Shown: positions 46,844 to 58,706 of the stretch, piece by piece
Layout: each line of letters begins with the position of its first letter
Numbering within the stretch: the stretch's first letter is position 1
Assembly (NCBI GenBank): GCA_016647705.1
Contig: CM028335.1
Span: forward strand, 18,640,905 to 18,704,904
Direction of reading: 5' to 3'
Source: Eucommia ulmoides
Lineage: Eukaryota > Streptophyta > Magnoliopsida > Garryales > Eucommiaceae
DNA: 64,000 nt
Notes under the pieces: model-generated
The model's database searches: none
Seen by the model: only the letters and a program-made list of their open reading frames with translations
What the model was told of the DNA's origin: nothing
Position numbers and translations under genes: made by a program

Positions 46844-48193
46844 TGGTAGCACGTAGATACGTCGTCACTTTCACCGCAAGTGTACGGGTCAAGTTTTAAT
46901 ATAGATTGGAAGAGTAAGGGTTGTCGTATCCACAGTGATTGGTTGAGATTATTATCGAGTACCGTAATTATCATAACCTAACTTTATCTAAGCGATAAAA
47001 AATGCGTTTATAATTAATTATCTACTAAACTACATTACTAATTAACTAATCTATACTATATATACTATATTGAGATGTTTTAGGGGAATGGATTATCTAG
47101 GGATTAACTTTGTTTAAAAATACGTGTTTGATCTCGTTTGACTTACGTTAACGGTGTTCAACCTATTCAATAATCTCTGTATCGAAAACTCATTCACTCC
47201 CTTTCCCAAGTGTAAGTGAATGAATATGTGACTTCGCGTTAACGCCGAAGTCCCTTCTAGCGTCTTTTCTAACACATAGTCACATGTGTCTTTCCCAAAC
47301 ATTATGGATTGCATACTTTCTAATGCCCTCCTAGGTCGTTAGATCGTCACGTTGTGTTTAAACCCTAGTCCGAATTCGGGGTTACCTCTCCTGAGTGTCA
47401 AACCCCGTATTCTCAATATATCTAAACAAGCATATATACATAGAATAACAGTAAACACAATCAAATAAAGAAGAAGAACCATTAATGAAACACCGATTTC
47501 ACACAAACAACATATTCATAAATTTATATTAATCCCATCGATAATCCATGTTTAGTCACTGACCATAACCATATATACAATGAAAAATGAGCTAAAAATG
47601 CTCAATAAACTACCGAAGTTAAGAATTAAAAGAAAGAAACAAAAGACTTAGCCGTTGTCCGAAGATTTGGCGCTAAAACCGTTCAACGATCGCTTCTCCT
47701 TCTTGGTGTTGTATTCTTCTTCTTCGAGTTGTGAGCTCTTGCTCAAAAACCTCTCAAAACTATCCTCCCTAAGTGTATGGAGGGTTGGTCCTTCGAAAAT
47801 AAGGAGAAGGAAGAAGATAAAAGGAAAAATATCTCAAAAAATATTTAAAATAACACTTTACAGTTGTAAGGGTTACTGCCGCTGCGGCGGTGACGGGTAC
47901 AATAGGAAACTTCTCTATATTCTCACCGCTGCGGCGGTGGGCTTTCTGCATTCCCAGTATTCTCACCGCTGCGACGATGGGCTGCAGCTTTGAAACAATT
48001 GTCTTTTTGCTCGTTTTCCCACTGTTCTTCCACTGACTTGCTCTGATTAGCTTGATATTCAATTGTTTTAGCTCATTTTCACCCCAAACACTTGTTTAAG
48101 ACAAAAACACATAAAAATGAATTAAAACGTAATAAACATACTTGAAAACTAATAAGTTCGGTTTGAAAATAGATAAGTAAATTACACCTATCA
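46844..48193 (-). repeat. 3' LTR of the minus-strand element
   Basis: 1350 bp. On the minus strand it starts TGATAGGTGTAATTTACTTA and ends CGTGCTACCA. It carries the ACTCGGGAG-type module (about 47160-47400) and CCGCTGCGGCGG inverted motifs at about 47876-47980. Confidence 0.85.
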
Positions 48194-48693
48194 AATACCC
48201 CTAAACTTCGAATTTTACTAGTCCTCGAGCAAAACAACTACACAATACAAGAAAATATAACAACTAATTACGAAATTAAAAATTAAAAATGAAAAACACT
48301 AAAAATAATAATGTGCAAGTTTTGAATATCATCTACCGGCCAAATGATTTCTCCCTCATAGGCCCCCAATCCTATCAAGTTCAAATATAAAACACACCAT
48401 GTGGTGTTCTAGAATTTTAACATTCGATAATAGTAAGCGACATTCTAGATCCTGTCCAAAGTGTGTGTGTTAAAACTCTAATATACAACTATCCGTCGAT
48501 CGGATTGGATTATTAACCAAATAAGCTCATGACTAAAACCCAAGGGTATATTGAATCCATAAGCCTGATCGGGTTCTATTCTCTACTAGTGTAGGCCCAA
48601 AAATCCAAAAATATTATTAGGACTTGGTTCGGTTTTAGAAAAATGGCCAAAGGTATATCAAAAATAGAAAACAAGTTAATGTCGTTAACTTGA

Positions 48694-50097
48694 TGATAGG
48701 TGTAAATTACCTATCTATTTCCAAACCAAAAATTGTTAGTTTTCGAGTATGTTTAGTACGTTCTAATATGTTTTTATATATTTTTGTGTAAATCAGGTGT
48801 GTGGGGGTGAAAAGGCATGAAAACGCATGCTAAACGATCATATTGGATCAAGAACGGTGAAAAAATAAGCAAGGAGGCAATATTCTGAAAAGAAGCCTAC
48901 TACCACGGCATCCAAACCACCGTCGCGAGGGTGAAAATGAAGAGAAGGGCCTAAGTTGCTGTAAACTCACCACCGCGGCAGTGAAACTTGAGAGAGGTCC
49001 TGAATCTACCGCTGGCTCCACCGCTGCGGCGAAGATCAAACCAACATACTCTACCACCACAGCGGTGAATCCCACTGCCGCGGCGGTCACCTTTGCACAG
49101 ATTTAGATATTTTTAGGATATTTTTGGCTCCCTATCTCTTCCCTATTTCTCTCCTCCGGCTATGAGAGCTCCATTAGAGTTAGGATATTTTAGAGAGAGG
49201 TTTTGGGAGTGTTCAACCAATTTCGAAGGAGAAGAACATGTTGTGAAGAAGGAGAAACGATCCCGAAGTATTTTTAACGGCAAATCTTCGGATTACGGCT
49301 AAGTTTATTTCGTTTCTTCTTTATTTTCTTAACTTCGATAGTTAGTTGAGCACGTTTAGCTCCTATTTCATTGTATAAACGATTATGACCATGAGCTAAA
49401 CGGATTTTATCTAGGGATTAATATAAATTTATGAAATTATAGTTTGTTTGAGTTTGTGTTTCGTTTAATGGTTGTTCTTCACTATTTTGATTGTGTTTGC
49501 CGTGTTGTCATGATTAGTATGCTTAGATAGATATAGTGAGAATACGGGGTTTAACACTCAGGAGAGGTAATCCTAGATTCGGACTAGAGTAAACACAACG
49601 CGATAATCCAATAACTCGGGAGGAAGTTGGAAAGTGTGCAATCAATGACGTTGGGGCGAGACTCAAGTGACCTAGGGTCATTAATACATTGAGGGGGACT
49701 TCTTCGTTGACGCGAAGTCACGTATTCCCTTATCTTATACTCGGGAGAAGTGGCGAGTGAGTTTACGAACTGAGATTATCGGATAAGTCGAATGCCATTA
49801 ACATAAACTAAAATGAGACCAAACACATTTTTTGTAAACAAAGTTAATCCCTAGGCAATATTTTTCCTAAACATCTCATATTAGTATTAGTATAGTTTAA
49901 TTAATATTTTAGTATTAGTATTAATTAATTATAAACATATTTATTTTTGCCTAGATAAAATTAGGTCATGATAAACACGGTACTCGATAATAGTCTCAAT
50001 CAATCCCCATGAACACGATACACTTACTCTCCCTACCTATACTAAAACTTGACCCGTACACTTGCGGTAAAAGTAGCGACGTATTTACGCGCTACCA
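48694..50097 (+). repeat. 5' LTR of the plus-strand element
   Basis: 1404 bp, starting TGATAGGTGTAAATTACC and ending CGCGCTACCA. The palindrome-rich stretch is at about 48896-49092 (CCGCGGCGGTC, CCGCTGCGGCG). The conserved module with three ACTCGGGAG-like copies lies at about 49545-49760. Confidence 0.9.
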
Positions 50098-50103
50098 AGT
50101 TTT

Positions 50104-50123
50104 TGGCGTCATTGCCGGGGATT
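50104..50123 (+). other. Primer-binding site, tRNA-Asp type
   Basis: TGGCGTCATTGCCGGGGATT, six bases after the LTR end. It matches the complement of the 3' end of plant tRNA-Asp(GTC), TGGCGCCGTTGCCGGGGATC, with three differences. The minus-strand relative has TGGCGCCATTGTTGAGGA at 58049-58066. Confidence 0.8.
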
Positions 50124-50244
50124 ATGTTTTTGATTATTATTGATATTGTGAGTAAATGACCCGATTTTACTTTAGGCATTTCTTTTGTGTATAATTTTTT
50201 ATTTGTAGTTTTTGTTTTTGTTTTCTTATGCAAGGTACTTGACG

Positions 50245-51084
50245 ATGTTAGATCAACGAGTATTGATGCATTTCTTTCAACGGGATTCTGAGCCATTTTA
50301 TAGTGCTTGGGATTGATACAAGGAATTGCTACTCTGGTTTCTGAACCATAGTCTCCCGATGGAGTGTCAACTCTTCAATTTCCCCGACGGGTTACAAGCC
50401 ATAACCAGAATGTGGGTAGAAGGAGGAATTTCTAGCACCTCGTTCTACGACCTAACTGCAGACGAAGCCATTTGGTCGTTGGAGGATTTGGCGGCCTTTG
50501 ATTTTCAGAGTTGGAATTATTCACCAAGTCACCAAAACTTGGGGGATTTTTCCAATACCCTGGCACTATGGATTGACATTCCGTATCACGACGATGAGTC
50601 TTTCCCTAATCTGGAAGAAATGCTCGCAACCGTTGTGGGAGAGACTCTGAGATTGTTGAGGGAGATGTATGACCGGATCAATGAGCATGAGGATCATCTT
50701 GATCATATCGAGATGGTTTGTGCTGACATTGATGAGACCGTAACGTCTTTGCAGACACAAATTGGTCATCTTCTTTGCTTTGTTGAGTCCGAGATGGGAA
50801 CGGTGGCACTAAGAGGCGAACAAGATGAATCCAATTATGAAAGCCACTGTGAGGAACCGGAGACAAGCGGGAGGTACTTGGGTGAGATCGATGTAAATTC
50901 ACATATTAATCATTGTGAATTTTCACCGTTTGAATTCCAGCTGGTGACGTCACCATCGATCCAAGACGATCATATTTACGAGGATCCAATGTGGTTCACT
51001 TGTCCTTCGCCGCCAATTGTAACATCCTTTCATGCCCACCAAGTATATGAGCTGGTGAGGCATGTCGTTGAAAGATTGAGCTGA
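50245..51084 (+). pseudogene. Short gag-derived frame in the plus-strand LTR element
   Basis: Starting at the ATG at 50245 the frame reads MLDQRVLMHFFQRDSEPFYS and continues AWD, then a TGA at 50314-50316 and YKELL. It is then open to 51084 (252 codons from 50326). FYSAWD-YKELL, NFPDGLQAITRMWVEGG and DEAIWSLEDLAAFDFQSWNY correspond to the FYxxWERFKxLL, FYxGL and EAxxLIExMAxNxxxW segments of Ty3/gypsy gag. Residues about 95-150 have coiled-coil-like heptads ending in SLQTQIGHLLCF. No zinc knuckle or protease follows. The homologue at about 57220-57900 has CGT (Arg) at the stop position, so the TGA probably arose by CGA to TGA decay. Confidence 0.7.
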
Positions 51085-52765
51085 ACAAAGCAACATCTCC
51101 CCAAGCTTGAGGGCATTGATAACTAAGACCCGTATGTAGTGTTATTTGGCACATACTACGGGCGAAAGCTGCTCTTTGACGAGCACTTCGGCGTGTCGGG
51201 CTGATGACCATAAACCAAGCGCTTCTTGGGAAGCAACCCAAGGAAAAATAAATTAGATCCATCTTCGCCGATTTGATTCGAAAGTGAGATTTTCTCGCTC
51301 CCAGGTACGTGTTTTAAACCTCTGTCTTCATTTTCATGCTATATTCTGTCTATTGGGATCACTGATGGGTTGTTTTAGACATCACCTGTTTTAAGTTGGT
51401 GGTGATTTGTTAGTATGTTTTAGTTATAGTTTATGCTTTACTGTTTTTACGTGTGAATGTTTGGTTAGGGTAGTTTTTGTGTATGTGCTGAGTTTTGACT
51501 TTATCTGGGCCATTACCCGATGATGAGTTTGTCCTCTGATTGTTTATTGAGGTTGAGCGTAAAGCTCATACATGTATGTTCTGTGTGCTCAACGTTATGT
51601 TTTAGTAATAGTTATTATAGATCCTACTTGCACGATCACGTAAACTCATTATATAACTGTCTAATTGATTTGAAAACAGTAAATTTGTCACCCAAATTCA
51701 TGACATTAGGGTTTCTAGAACTTGATTTGGGGGAAATTCGAGGTAAAATCCTAGGCGAGGTAGTGCAGAAGACATGATTAGGTATTCATTTTCTCGCTTG
51801 AGCCTTTTTAAACTTACTTTGATATATTATTATCCCTCGTTACCCTATCAAAGCCGAAACACTGTTTCAATACTGAACACTTAACAAATACCATTTGACC
51901 GATAAAACTTCTTTCCAAACCTACATCGCTAAACTAAAGGCACAATCTGAGAGAATCAAGTTAGCATTCGTTATGCTACTTGATGTGAGCGGTTGGGCTT
52001 TGGGCGAGCTATTAATTGGTTCGGTATTCGAGTCCTCACTTGTCGTTTTTTGTTCATATTTTACACACCTCCTTAAATTGTACAAATCGAATAAGTTTGG
52101 GGGTGTCGTATTGTTGTTTGTTAAAAAAAAAAAACTATGTACATATAGTAAAATTTTAGTTTCTTTTTGACAAGTGAGTACGTCAGTCTTAATAGATTGT
52201 TCAGGGTTGTTTCCAATTTAACTGTAGGGTTTCGAGGGTAAGAGTGCTAAGTGATGTGCTTTGGATATCGTCAAGTTAATGATGTTAACCTGTTTTCTAA
52301 TTTCGATATACTCTCGGCCATTTTCCCAAAACCGAACCAAGACCTATTGATCTTTATGAGCCTCCGAGCCTACAATAGTGGAGAATAGAACATGGGTTAG
52401 GCGTATGGATTCTCTATACCTTACTGGTTTTAGTCATGAACTTTATTGAGGGGATAATCCTATTTAATCAATGGATAGTTGTATATTTGAGTTTAATCAC
52501 ACATACTTTAATAGGATCTAGAATGGCGCTTACTATTTTTGAACGTTGAAATTCAAGAACACCACATGGTGTGATTTATGCTTGAACTTGATAGGATTGG
52601 GGGCCGATGAGAGAAAATTTGTTTGGCCGGTAGATGATAATCAAAACTTGCACATTATTGTTTTTAGTGTTTTTCGTTTTTTATTTCGTAATTAGTTGTT
52701 ATATTTTCTCGTATTGTGTGGGTGTTTTGCTCGAGGACTAGCAAAATTTCAAGTTTGGGGGTATT
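51085..52765 (+). other. Non-coding internal region of the plus-strand LTR element
   Basis: It contains the CGCTTCTTGGGAAGCAACCC block near 51219-51240, seen after gag in several plant LTR elements, an A-rich tract near 52125 and a G-rich polypurine-like TTTGGGGGTAT immediately before the 3' LTR. Short open frames here have no support from the homologous copy. Confidence 0.6.
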
Positions 52766-55657
52766 TGATAGGTGTAAATTACCTATCTATTTTCAAATAA
52801 AAAGTTGTTAGTTTTTGAGTATGTTTAGTATGTTTTAATATGTTTTTATATATTTTTGTATAAATCAGGTGTGTGGGGGTGAAAAGGCATGAAAACGGAT
52901 GCTAAACGATCATATCGGATCAAGAACGGTGGAAAAACAAGTAAGGAGGCAATATTCTGAAAAGAAGCTCACCGCCGTGGCAGTGAAAATGCAGAGAAGG
53001 GCCTAAGTTGCTGTAAACTTATCGCCACAGCGGTGAAACTGTAGAGAGGTTCTAAATCCACCGCTATGGCGAAGATCAAACCGACATACCCCACCGCCGC
53101 GGCGGTCACCTCTGCACAAATTTAGATATTTTTTAGGATATTTTTGGCTCCCTATTTCTTCCCCATTTCTCTTATCCGGCCATAAGAGGTCCATTAGAGT
53201 TAGGATATTTTAGAGAGAGGTTTTGGGAGTGTTAAACCAATTCCGAAGGAGAAGAACATGTTGCGAAGAAGGAGAAGCGATCTCGAAGCATTTTTAACGG
53301 CAAATCTTTGAACTATGGCTAAGTTTATTTCGTTTCTTCTTTATTTTCTTAACTTCGGTAGTTAGTTGGGCACGTTTAGCTCCTATTTCATTGTATAAAC
53401 GGTTATGACCATGAACTAAATGAATTTTGTCTAGGGATTAATATAAATTTATGAAATTGTTATTTGTTTGAGCTTATGTTTCGTTTGATGGTTGTTCTTC
53501 ATTATTTTGATTGTGTTTGCCGTATTGTCATGATTATTATGCTTAGATAGATATAGTGAGAATACAGGATTTGACACTCGGGAGAGGCAACCCTGGATTC
53601 GGACTAGGGTAAACACAATGTGACAATCCAATAATCCGGGAGAGAGTTGGAAAGTATGCAATCAATGACATTGGGACGAGACTCACGTGACCTAGGATCG
53701 TTAAGACGTTGAGAGGGACTTATTCGTTGACACGAAATCATGTATTCTCTCATCTTATGATAGGTGTGAAAAACCTATCTATTTCTAAACCGGATTTGTT
53801 AGTTTTCAAGCATTTTAGTTATATTTAATTGTGTTTTAGTGTGTTTTAGTGTAGAACAGGTGAAAGGACGTCAAAGGGCGAGAAACAAGGGAAAACGGTG
53901 GAGAAATGGTGAACAAAATGTGCAAAACAGGATTTCGGTGAATGAAGACCACCGCCTAAGCGGAAGTTCCACCGCTTAGGGGAAAAAGAGGCAGAATGTT
54001 GGAGTGCTGAAGGGCTGAACCACCGCCTAGGCGAGAAAACCACCGCCTAGGCTAGAAAAGGACAGAATGATATGCCAGCAGCCACCGCCTAAGCGGAAAA
54101 ACCACAGCTTAGGCGAAGTTACCGACAGAAGTTAATCGACTTAAGTCCACCGCCTAAGCGGTGAACCACTGCTTAGGCGATGACACTCTACACAGAAATA
54201 TCTTTTTTGAGATATTTTGAAGATATTTTCCAAATCCCTCCTTTTAACCCCTTTCTCCACAAAACCTCAAAAGACCTTAGACACTCCTTAGACGTGGGAG
54301 AGGGCTTGGTTGTTCTTGAGAGGTCTTCTTCCACCTTAGTTAGATTAGATTAGTTTAGGAAGTAGATTAGATTAGTTGTAAAGAGTGTTCTTGGCCAATC
54401 CTTAAAGAGCTAGAAGAGGAAGTTCATCAAGCGAGAAGAGGAAGCTCGGGGGACTGTTCTTTGGCGAAAGTGGATTACTCTACTTCGAGATTTGGCTTTT
54501 CTTCCCTTGTTTCCATCTTTGTATTTAATGTTTATTGTTGATGATGATCATCTCCTTTTGATTTAATATTGTATTGGCTAAGAACATGTTAGTGTAATTT
54601 AGAGATTAGTTAGGGAAATGTGTAGTTGTGTAAATACTCGTTTGGTTTAATATACGTTTCTTTAACGATTGTTGCTTTTAAGTCCAATTATGTTTATCAT
54701 TTGATGACGATCTTAATATTCTTGTAATGGTATTAGGGTTGGACTTGAGAATCTAGGGTTTGACACTCGGGAGAGGTAATCCTGGATTCGGACTAGGGTA
54801 AACACATTGTTACGACCTAACGACCTGGGAGGGCGTTAGTTAGTGTGCAATCGATGATGTTGGGTTAAGACTCACGCGGCCTAGAGTCATTAAGACATTG
54901 AGGGGGACCTCTTCGTCGACACGAAGTCGCGTATTCCCCCGTCTTACACTCGAAAGAGGTGGCAGAGGAATTTACGAACTGAGATTGTCGGATACCTAAA
55001 CTCCATTATTGTTAACCGAACGAAATCAAACGTGTATTAAGGGAGTGAAATCAATCCCTAATTAATCAACCTAGTTAGAATTAACCCACTAATTGTAGTT
55101 TAGCTTAGTTTAATTTCAATTCACGTCTTCCGTCATCAGGATAACACGAGACTACGTAAATTACGGTATTCAATTCAATTATTTACACTTTTCTCTGTGG
55201 GAACGATATCCGATCTTCAAAGATCCACTATATTAAAACTTTAGACCTCGTATACTTGCGAGAGTAAGTAGTGGCGTATTTATGCCCCTACCATCTTACA
55301 CTCGGGAGAAGTGGCGAGTGAGTTTACGAACTGAGATTGTCGGATAGGTCGAACGTCGTTAACATAAACTAAAACGAGACCAAACACATTTTTGTAAACA
55401 AAGTTAATCCTTAGGCAATATTTTCCCTAAACATCTCAAATTAGTATTAGTATAGTTTAATTAGTATTTTAGTATTAGTATTAATTAATTATGAACACAT
55501 TTATTTTTGCCCAGATAAAATTAGGTCATGATAAACACGGTACTCGATAATAGTCTCAATCAATCCCCGTGAACACGATACCCTTACTCTCCCTACCTAT
55601 ACTAAAACTTGACCCGTACACTTGTGGTAAAAGTAGGGACATATTTACGTGCTACTA
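52766..55657 (+). repeat. 3' LTR of the plus-strand element, split by a solo LTR
   Basis: Parts 52766-53757 and 55294-55657 are homologous to the 5' LTR. The final CTACCA has become CTACTA. The palindrome region near 52975-53110 has lost one of the motif copies present in the 5' LTR. Confidence 0.9.
53758..55293 (+). mobile_element. Solo LTR nested in the 3' LTR
   Basis: It begins TGATAGGTGTGAAAAACC and ends GCCCCTACCA. Identical 5-bp flanks TCTTA lie at 53753-53757 and 55294-55298. 1536 bp. Its palindrome array (53945-54185) uses CCGCCTAAGCGG, CCGCTTAGG and CGCCTAGGCG forms. A divergent subfamily of the surrounding LTR and close to the solo LTR at 11618. Confidence 0.93.
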
Positions 55658-56030
55658 CTTGACGATACCCGAGGCACATGCTTGGCACTCTCTCACTCAA
55701 AACCCCACTGATAAAATTGAAACAACCCTGAACAATCATTTACGAATTTCGTACTAACTTGTTAAAAGAAACGGAAAATAAAACCGTATATACATGTTTT
55801 TTTTTAGATGAACCACACCCCCAAACTTGTGGTAAAAGTAGGGACATATTTACGTGCTACTACTTGACGATACCCGAGGCACATGCTTGGCACTCTCACA
55901 CTCAAAACCCCACTGATAAAATTGAAACAACCCTGAACAATCATTTACGAATTTCGTACTAACTTGTTAAAAGAAACGGAAAATAAAACCGTATATACAT
56001 GTTTTTTTTTAGATGAACCACACCCCCAAA
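55621..56030. repeat. 205-bp tandem duplication spanning an LTR/flank junction
   Basis: Copy 1 is 55621-55825 and copy 2 is 55826-56030, nearly identical (one small difference near CTCTCTCACT/CTCTCACACT). Each copy contains the last 37 bp of the 3' LTR, the CTTGA target duplication and about 160 bp of the host element. The junction shows short shared sequence (CTTGT/CTTAT). Confidence 0.95.
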
Positions 56031-57099
56031 CTTATTCAATTATTATAATTTCACGGGTGTGGTTAAAATGTAAGAAAAAAAAAGTGAGTACTCGAATACC
56101 GAACCAATTTAAAAGTTCGCCCTAATCCCAATCGCTCACATCAAGTAGCATACACGAATGCTAACTTGATTCACTCAAATTTGCGCCTTTGGTTCAGCGA
56201 TATAGGTTTGGAAAAAGTTCAATTAGCCATGGTATTAGTTAACTGTTCAGAATTGAAACGGTTTTTAGTCTTTGACATGGTAACGAGGGATAAACATTTA
56301 ACAGGGTAAGCTTCGAAGGCTCAAGCGATCAAATGAATGCCTAAATCATATCTCCTGAACTACCTCGCCTAGGGTTTTGCCTCGAATTTACCCAAATCAA
56401 GTTCTAGAATCCCTATTGTCATGAATTTGGGTGACGAATAACCGTTTTCAAATCAATTGGATAGTTATACATTGAGTTTACGTGCTCGTGCATTTAGGAT
56501 CTACAATAACTTTTACTAAAACGATACGTAAAGCACACAGAACACACATGAATGTGCTTTATGCTTAACCTCAATAAACAACCAGGGGACATACTCATCA
56601 TCGGGTAATGGCCCAGATGAAGTCAAAACTCAGCACATAACTATAACTAACCTAAACAGACATGCACACAATAAAAACAACAACAACATAAACTACAACT
56701 AAAACGTATACTAAACATACTACACATCATCCTTGACTTAAAACAAGTAATGTCCAAAACGACCCATCAACAATCCCAATGACAGCATATAGCATGATAA
56801 TGAAGACGGAGATTTAGAACACTTACCTGGGAGACGAGAGAATCTTGCCTCTGAATCAAGTCGACTGTGACGATTTTAATTTATTTTTGACCTTGGGTTG
56901 CCTTCCAAGAAGCCCTTGATTTATTGTCTTCGGCACACAGAGAACGACTCGTCAAAGAGCGGATTTCGCCCATAGTACGTGTTAAACAACACCACATACG
57001 GTTGTTGATTTAGAACGCCCTAAAGACTGGCGAGATATGGCTCTGATATGCTAGAGCTTTCAACAAGATTCTTCTCTAAATTTTGTGCTTGGTGAGCTT

Positions 57100-57930
57100 G
57101 AATATACTGAGCTGGAAACAAGATAGGATAGGTGAGCCACATCGAATCCTCTTAAATGCGATCATCTTGGATCGAGTGCGGCATCGCCAACTGGAATTCA
57201 AACGGTGAAAACTCACAACGATTAATATGTGAATCTCCATCGCCATACTTGGGTTCTCTCCCAATTAGCTTGATCGTCTTCGATCTCACCTAAATGCCTT
57301 TCGTTTGCATTCGGTTCCTCACAGTGGCTTTCACATTCGGATGTGATTTGTTCGCCTCTCAGTGCCACTGCTTTGAACTCAGACTCAATGAAGCAAAGAA
57401 GTTGACCGATTTGAGTTTGAAGAGACGTTACGGTTACATCGATTTCGGCACATACCGTCTCAATATTATTAAGACAATCTACGTGCTCATTGATTTGGTC
57501 ATTCGTCTCCCGCCAATACGACTGAGTCTCCCTAATAAAATTAACGAATATTTCCTCTAGGGCGGGGGACGACTCAACATATTGGTATGGGGTGTTAATC
57601 CATGGCGCTGAAGTGTTGGAACAATCTGCCAAGCTTTGGTGACTTGGTGAATAATTCCAACTTTGAAAATCGAAATCTGCCAATTCCTCTAACGACCAAA
57701 TGGCTTCATCCATGGTTATGTCGTAGAAAGAGAAGGTATCGTTTCCTCCTTCCACCCATGTTCTGGTTGTAGCTTGTAACCCGTCGAGGAAATTCAAAAG
57801 TTAACACTTCCTCGGGAACCCATGATTTGGAAACCGAAATAACAGCTCGTTGTAACGATCCCAAACACAATAAAAAGGCTCAAAATCTTGTTGAAAGAAA
57901 TGCATCAATACTTATTGATCTAGTATCTTC
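57100..57930 (-). pseudogene. Short gag-derived frame in the minus-strand LTR element
   Basis: The longest open stretch is 57222-57797 (191 codons). It is homologous to the frame at 50326-51084: NFLDGLQATTRTWVEGG, DEAIWSLEELADFDFQSWNY, SLQTQIGQLLCF and VALRGEQ are shared. Upstream codons (WDRYNELL at about 57840-57870) are readable but contain stops (CAATAA and TGTTAA). After GEIEDDQ a frameshift breaks the C-terminal part, which continues in another frame to about 57100. Confidence 0.65.
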
Positions 57931-58075
57931 AAGTACCCTACATAAGAAATAAAGAACAAAACTACAAACAAAAAATTATAAACAAAAGAAATGCCTAAAT
58001 TAAAATCAAGTTATTTACTCACAATATCAACAATAATCTAAAACACAATCCTCAACAATGGCGCCAATATCTTGA

Positions 58076-58706
58076 TGGTAGCGCGTAGATACGTAGCCAC
58101 TTTCACCGCAAGTGTACGGGTCAAGTTTTAATATAGATTGGAAGAGTAAGGGTTGTCGTATCCACAGGGATTGGTTGAGATTATTATCGAGTACCATAAT
58201 TATCATAACTTAACTTTATCTAGGCGACAAAAAATGTGTTTATAATTAATTATGTACTAAACTAAATTACTAATTAACTAATCTATACTATATATACTAT
58301 AGTGAGATGTTTTAGGGGAATGGATTATCTAGGGATTAACTTCGTTTATAAATACGTGTTTAATCTCGTTTAACTTACATTAACGGTGTTCAACTTATTC
58401 GACAATCTCTGTATCGAAAACTCATTCGCTCTCTTTCCCCGAGTATAAGTGAATAAATATGTGACTTCGCGTTGACGCCGATGTCCCATTTTAGTATCTT
58501 TTCTAAGACATAGTCACATGCGTCTTGCCTTAACGTCATGGATTACAAACTTTCTAACGCTCTCCCAGGTTGTTAGATCGTCGCGTTGTGTTTAAACCCT
58601 AGTCCGACTCCGGAGTGACCTCTCCCGAGTGTCAAATCCCGTATTCTCAATATATCTAAACAAGCACAGATACATAAAATAACGCTAAATACAATCAAAT
58701 AAAGAA
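58076..58706 (-). repeat. Truncated 5' LTR of the minus-strand element
   Basis: The end CGCGCTACCA (minus strand) is at 58076. Homology with the 3' LTR at 46844 continues to about 58706 (compare ATCAAATAAAGAA at about 47459 and 58694), then stops abruptly. Confidence 0.85.

Larger units (their letters stand above)
48694..55657 (+). mobile_element. Full-length non-autonomous LTR element with target duplication
   Basis: 5' LTR 48694-50097; primer site 50104-50123; gag relic 50245-51084; non-coding internal region to 52765; 3' LTR 52766-55657 containing a solo LTR. Flanking 5-bp repeats are CTTGA at 48689-48693 and 55658-55662. Removing it rejoins the internal region of the surrounding minus-strand element (GTTAACTTGACGATACC), which can be compared with its own homologous stretch near 52270. 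A true 3' LTR length of about 1.35 kb remains once the nested LTR is excluded. No pol domains. Confidence 0.92.
46844..58706 (-). mobile_element. Non-autonomous LTR element (minus strand), 5' LTR truncated
   Basis: Minus-strand order: partial 5' LTR 58076-58706; primer site 58049-58066; gag relic about 57100-57930; non-coding internal DNA 55658-57100 and 48194-48693; polypurine tract about 48194-48210; 3' LTR 46844-48193 (TGATAGG...CTACCA). It is interrupted by the plus-strand relative at 48694-55657. No protease, integrase or reverse transcriptase was recognised, so it would depend on partners. The 5' LTR breaks off near 58706, where unrelated LTR sequence begins. Confidence 0.85.

Noticed and set aside
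51895-52170. 91-codon plus-strand frame in the LTR element
   Set aside because: It is not preserved as an open frame in the homologous minus-strand copy (56100-56290), so it is probably chance.
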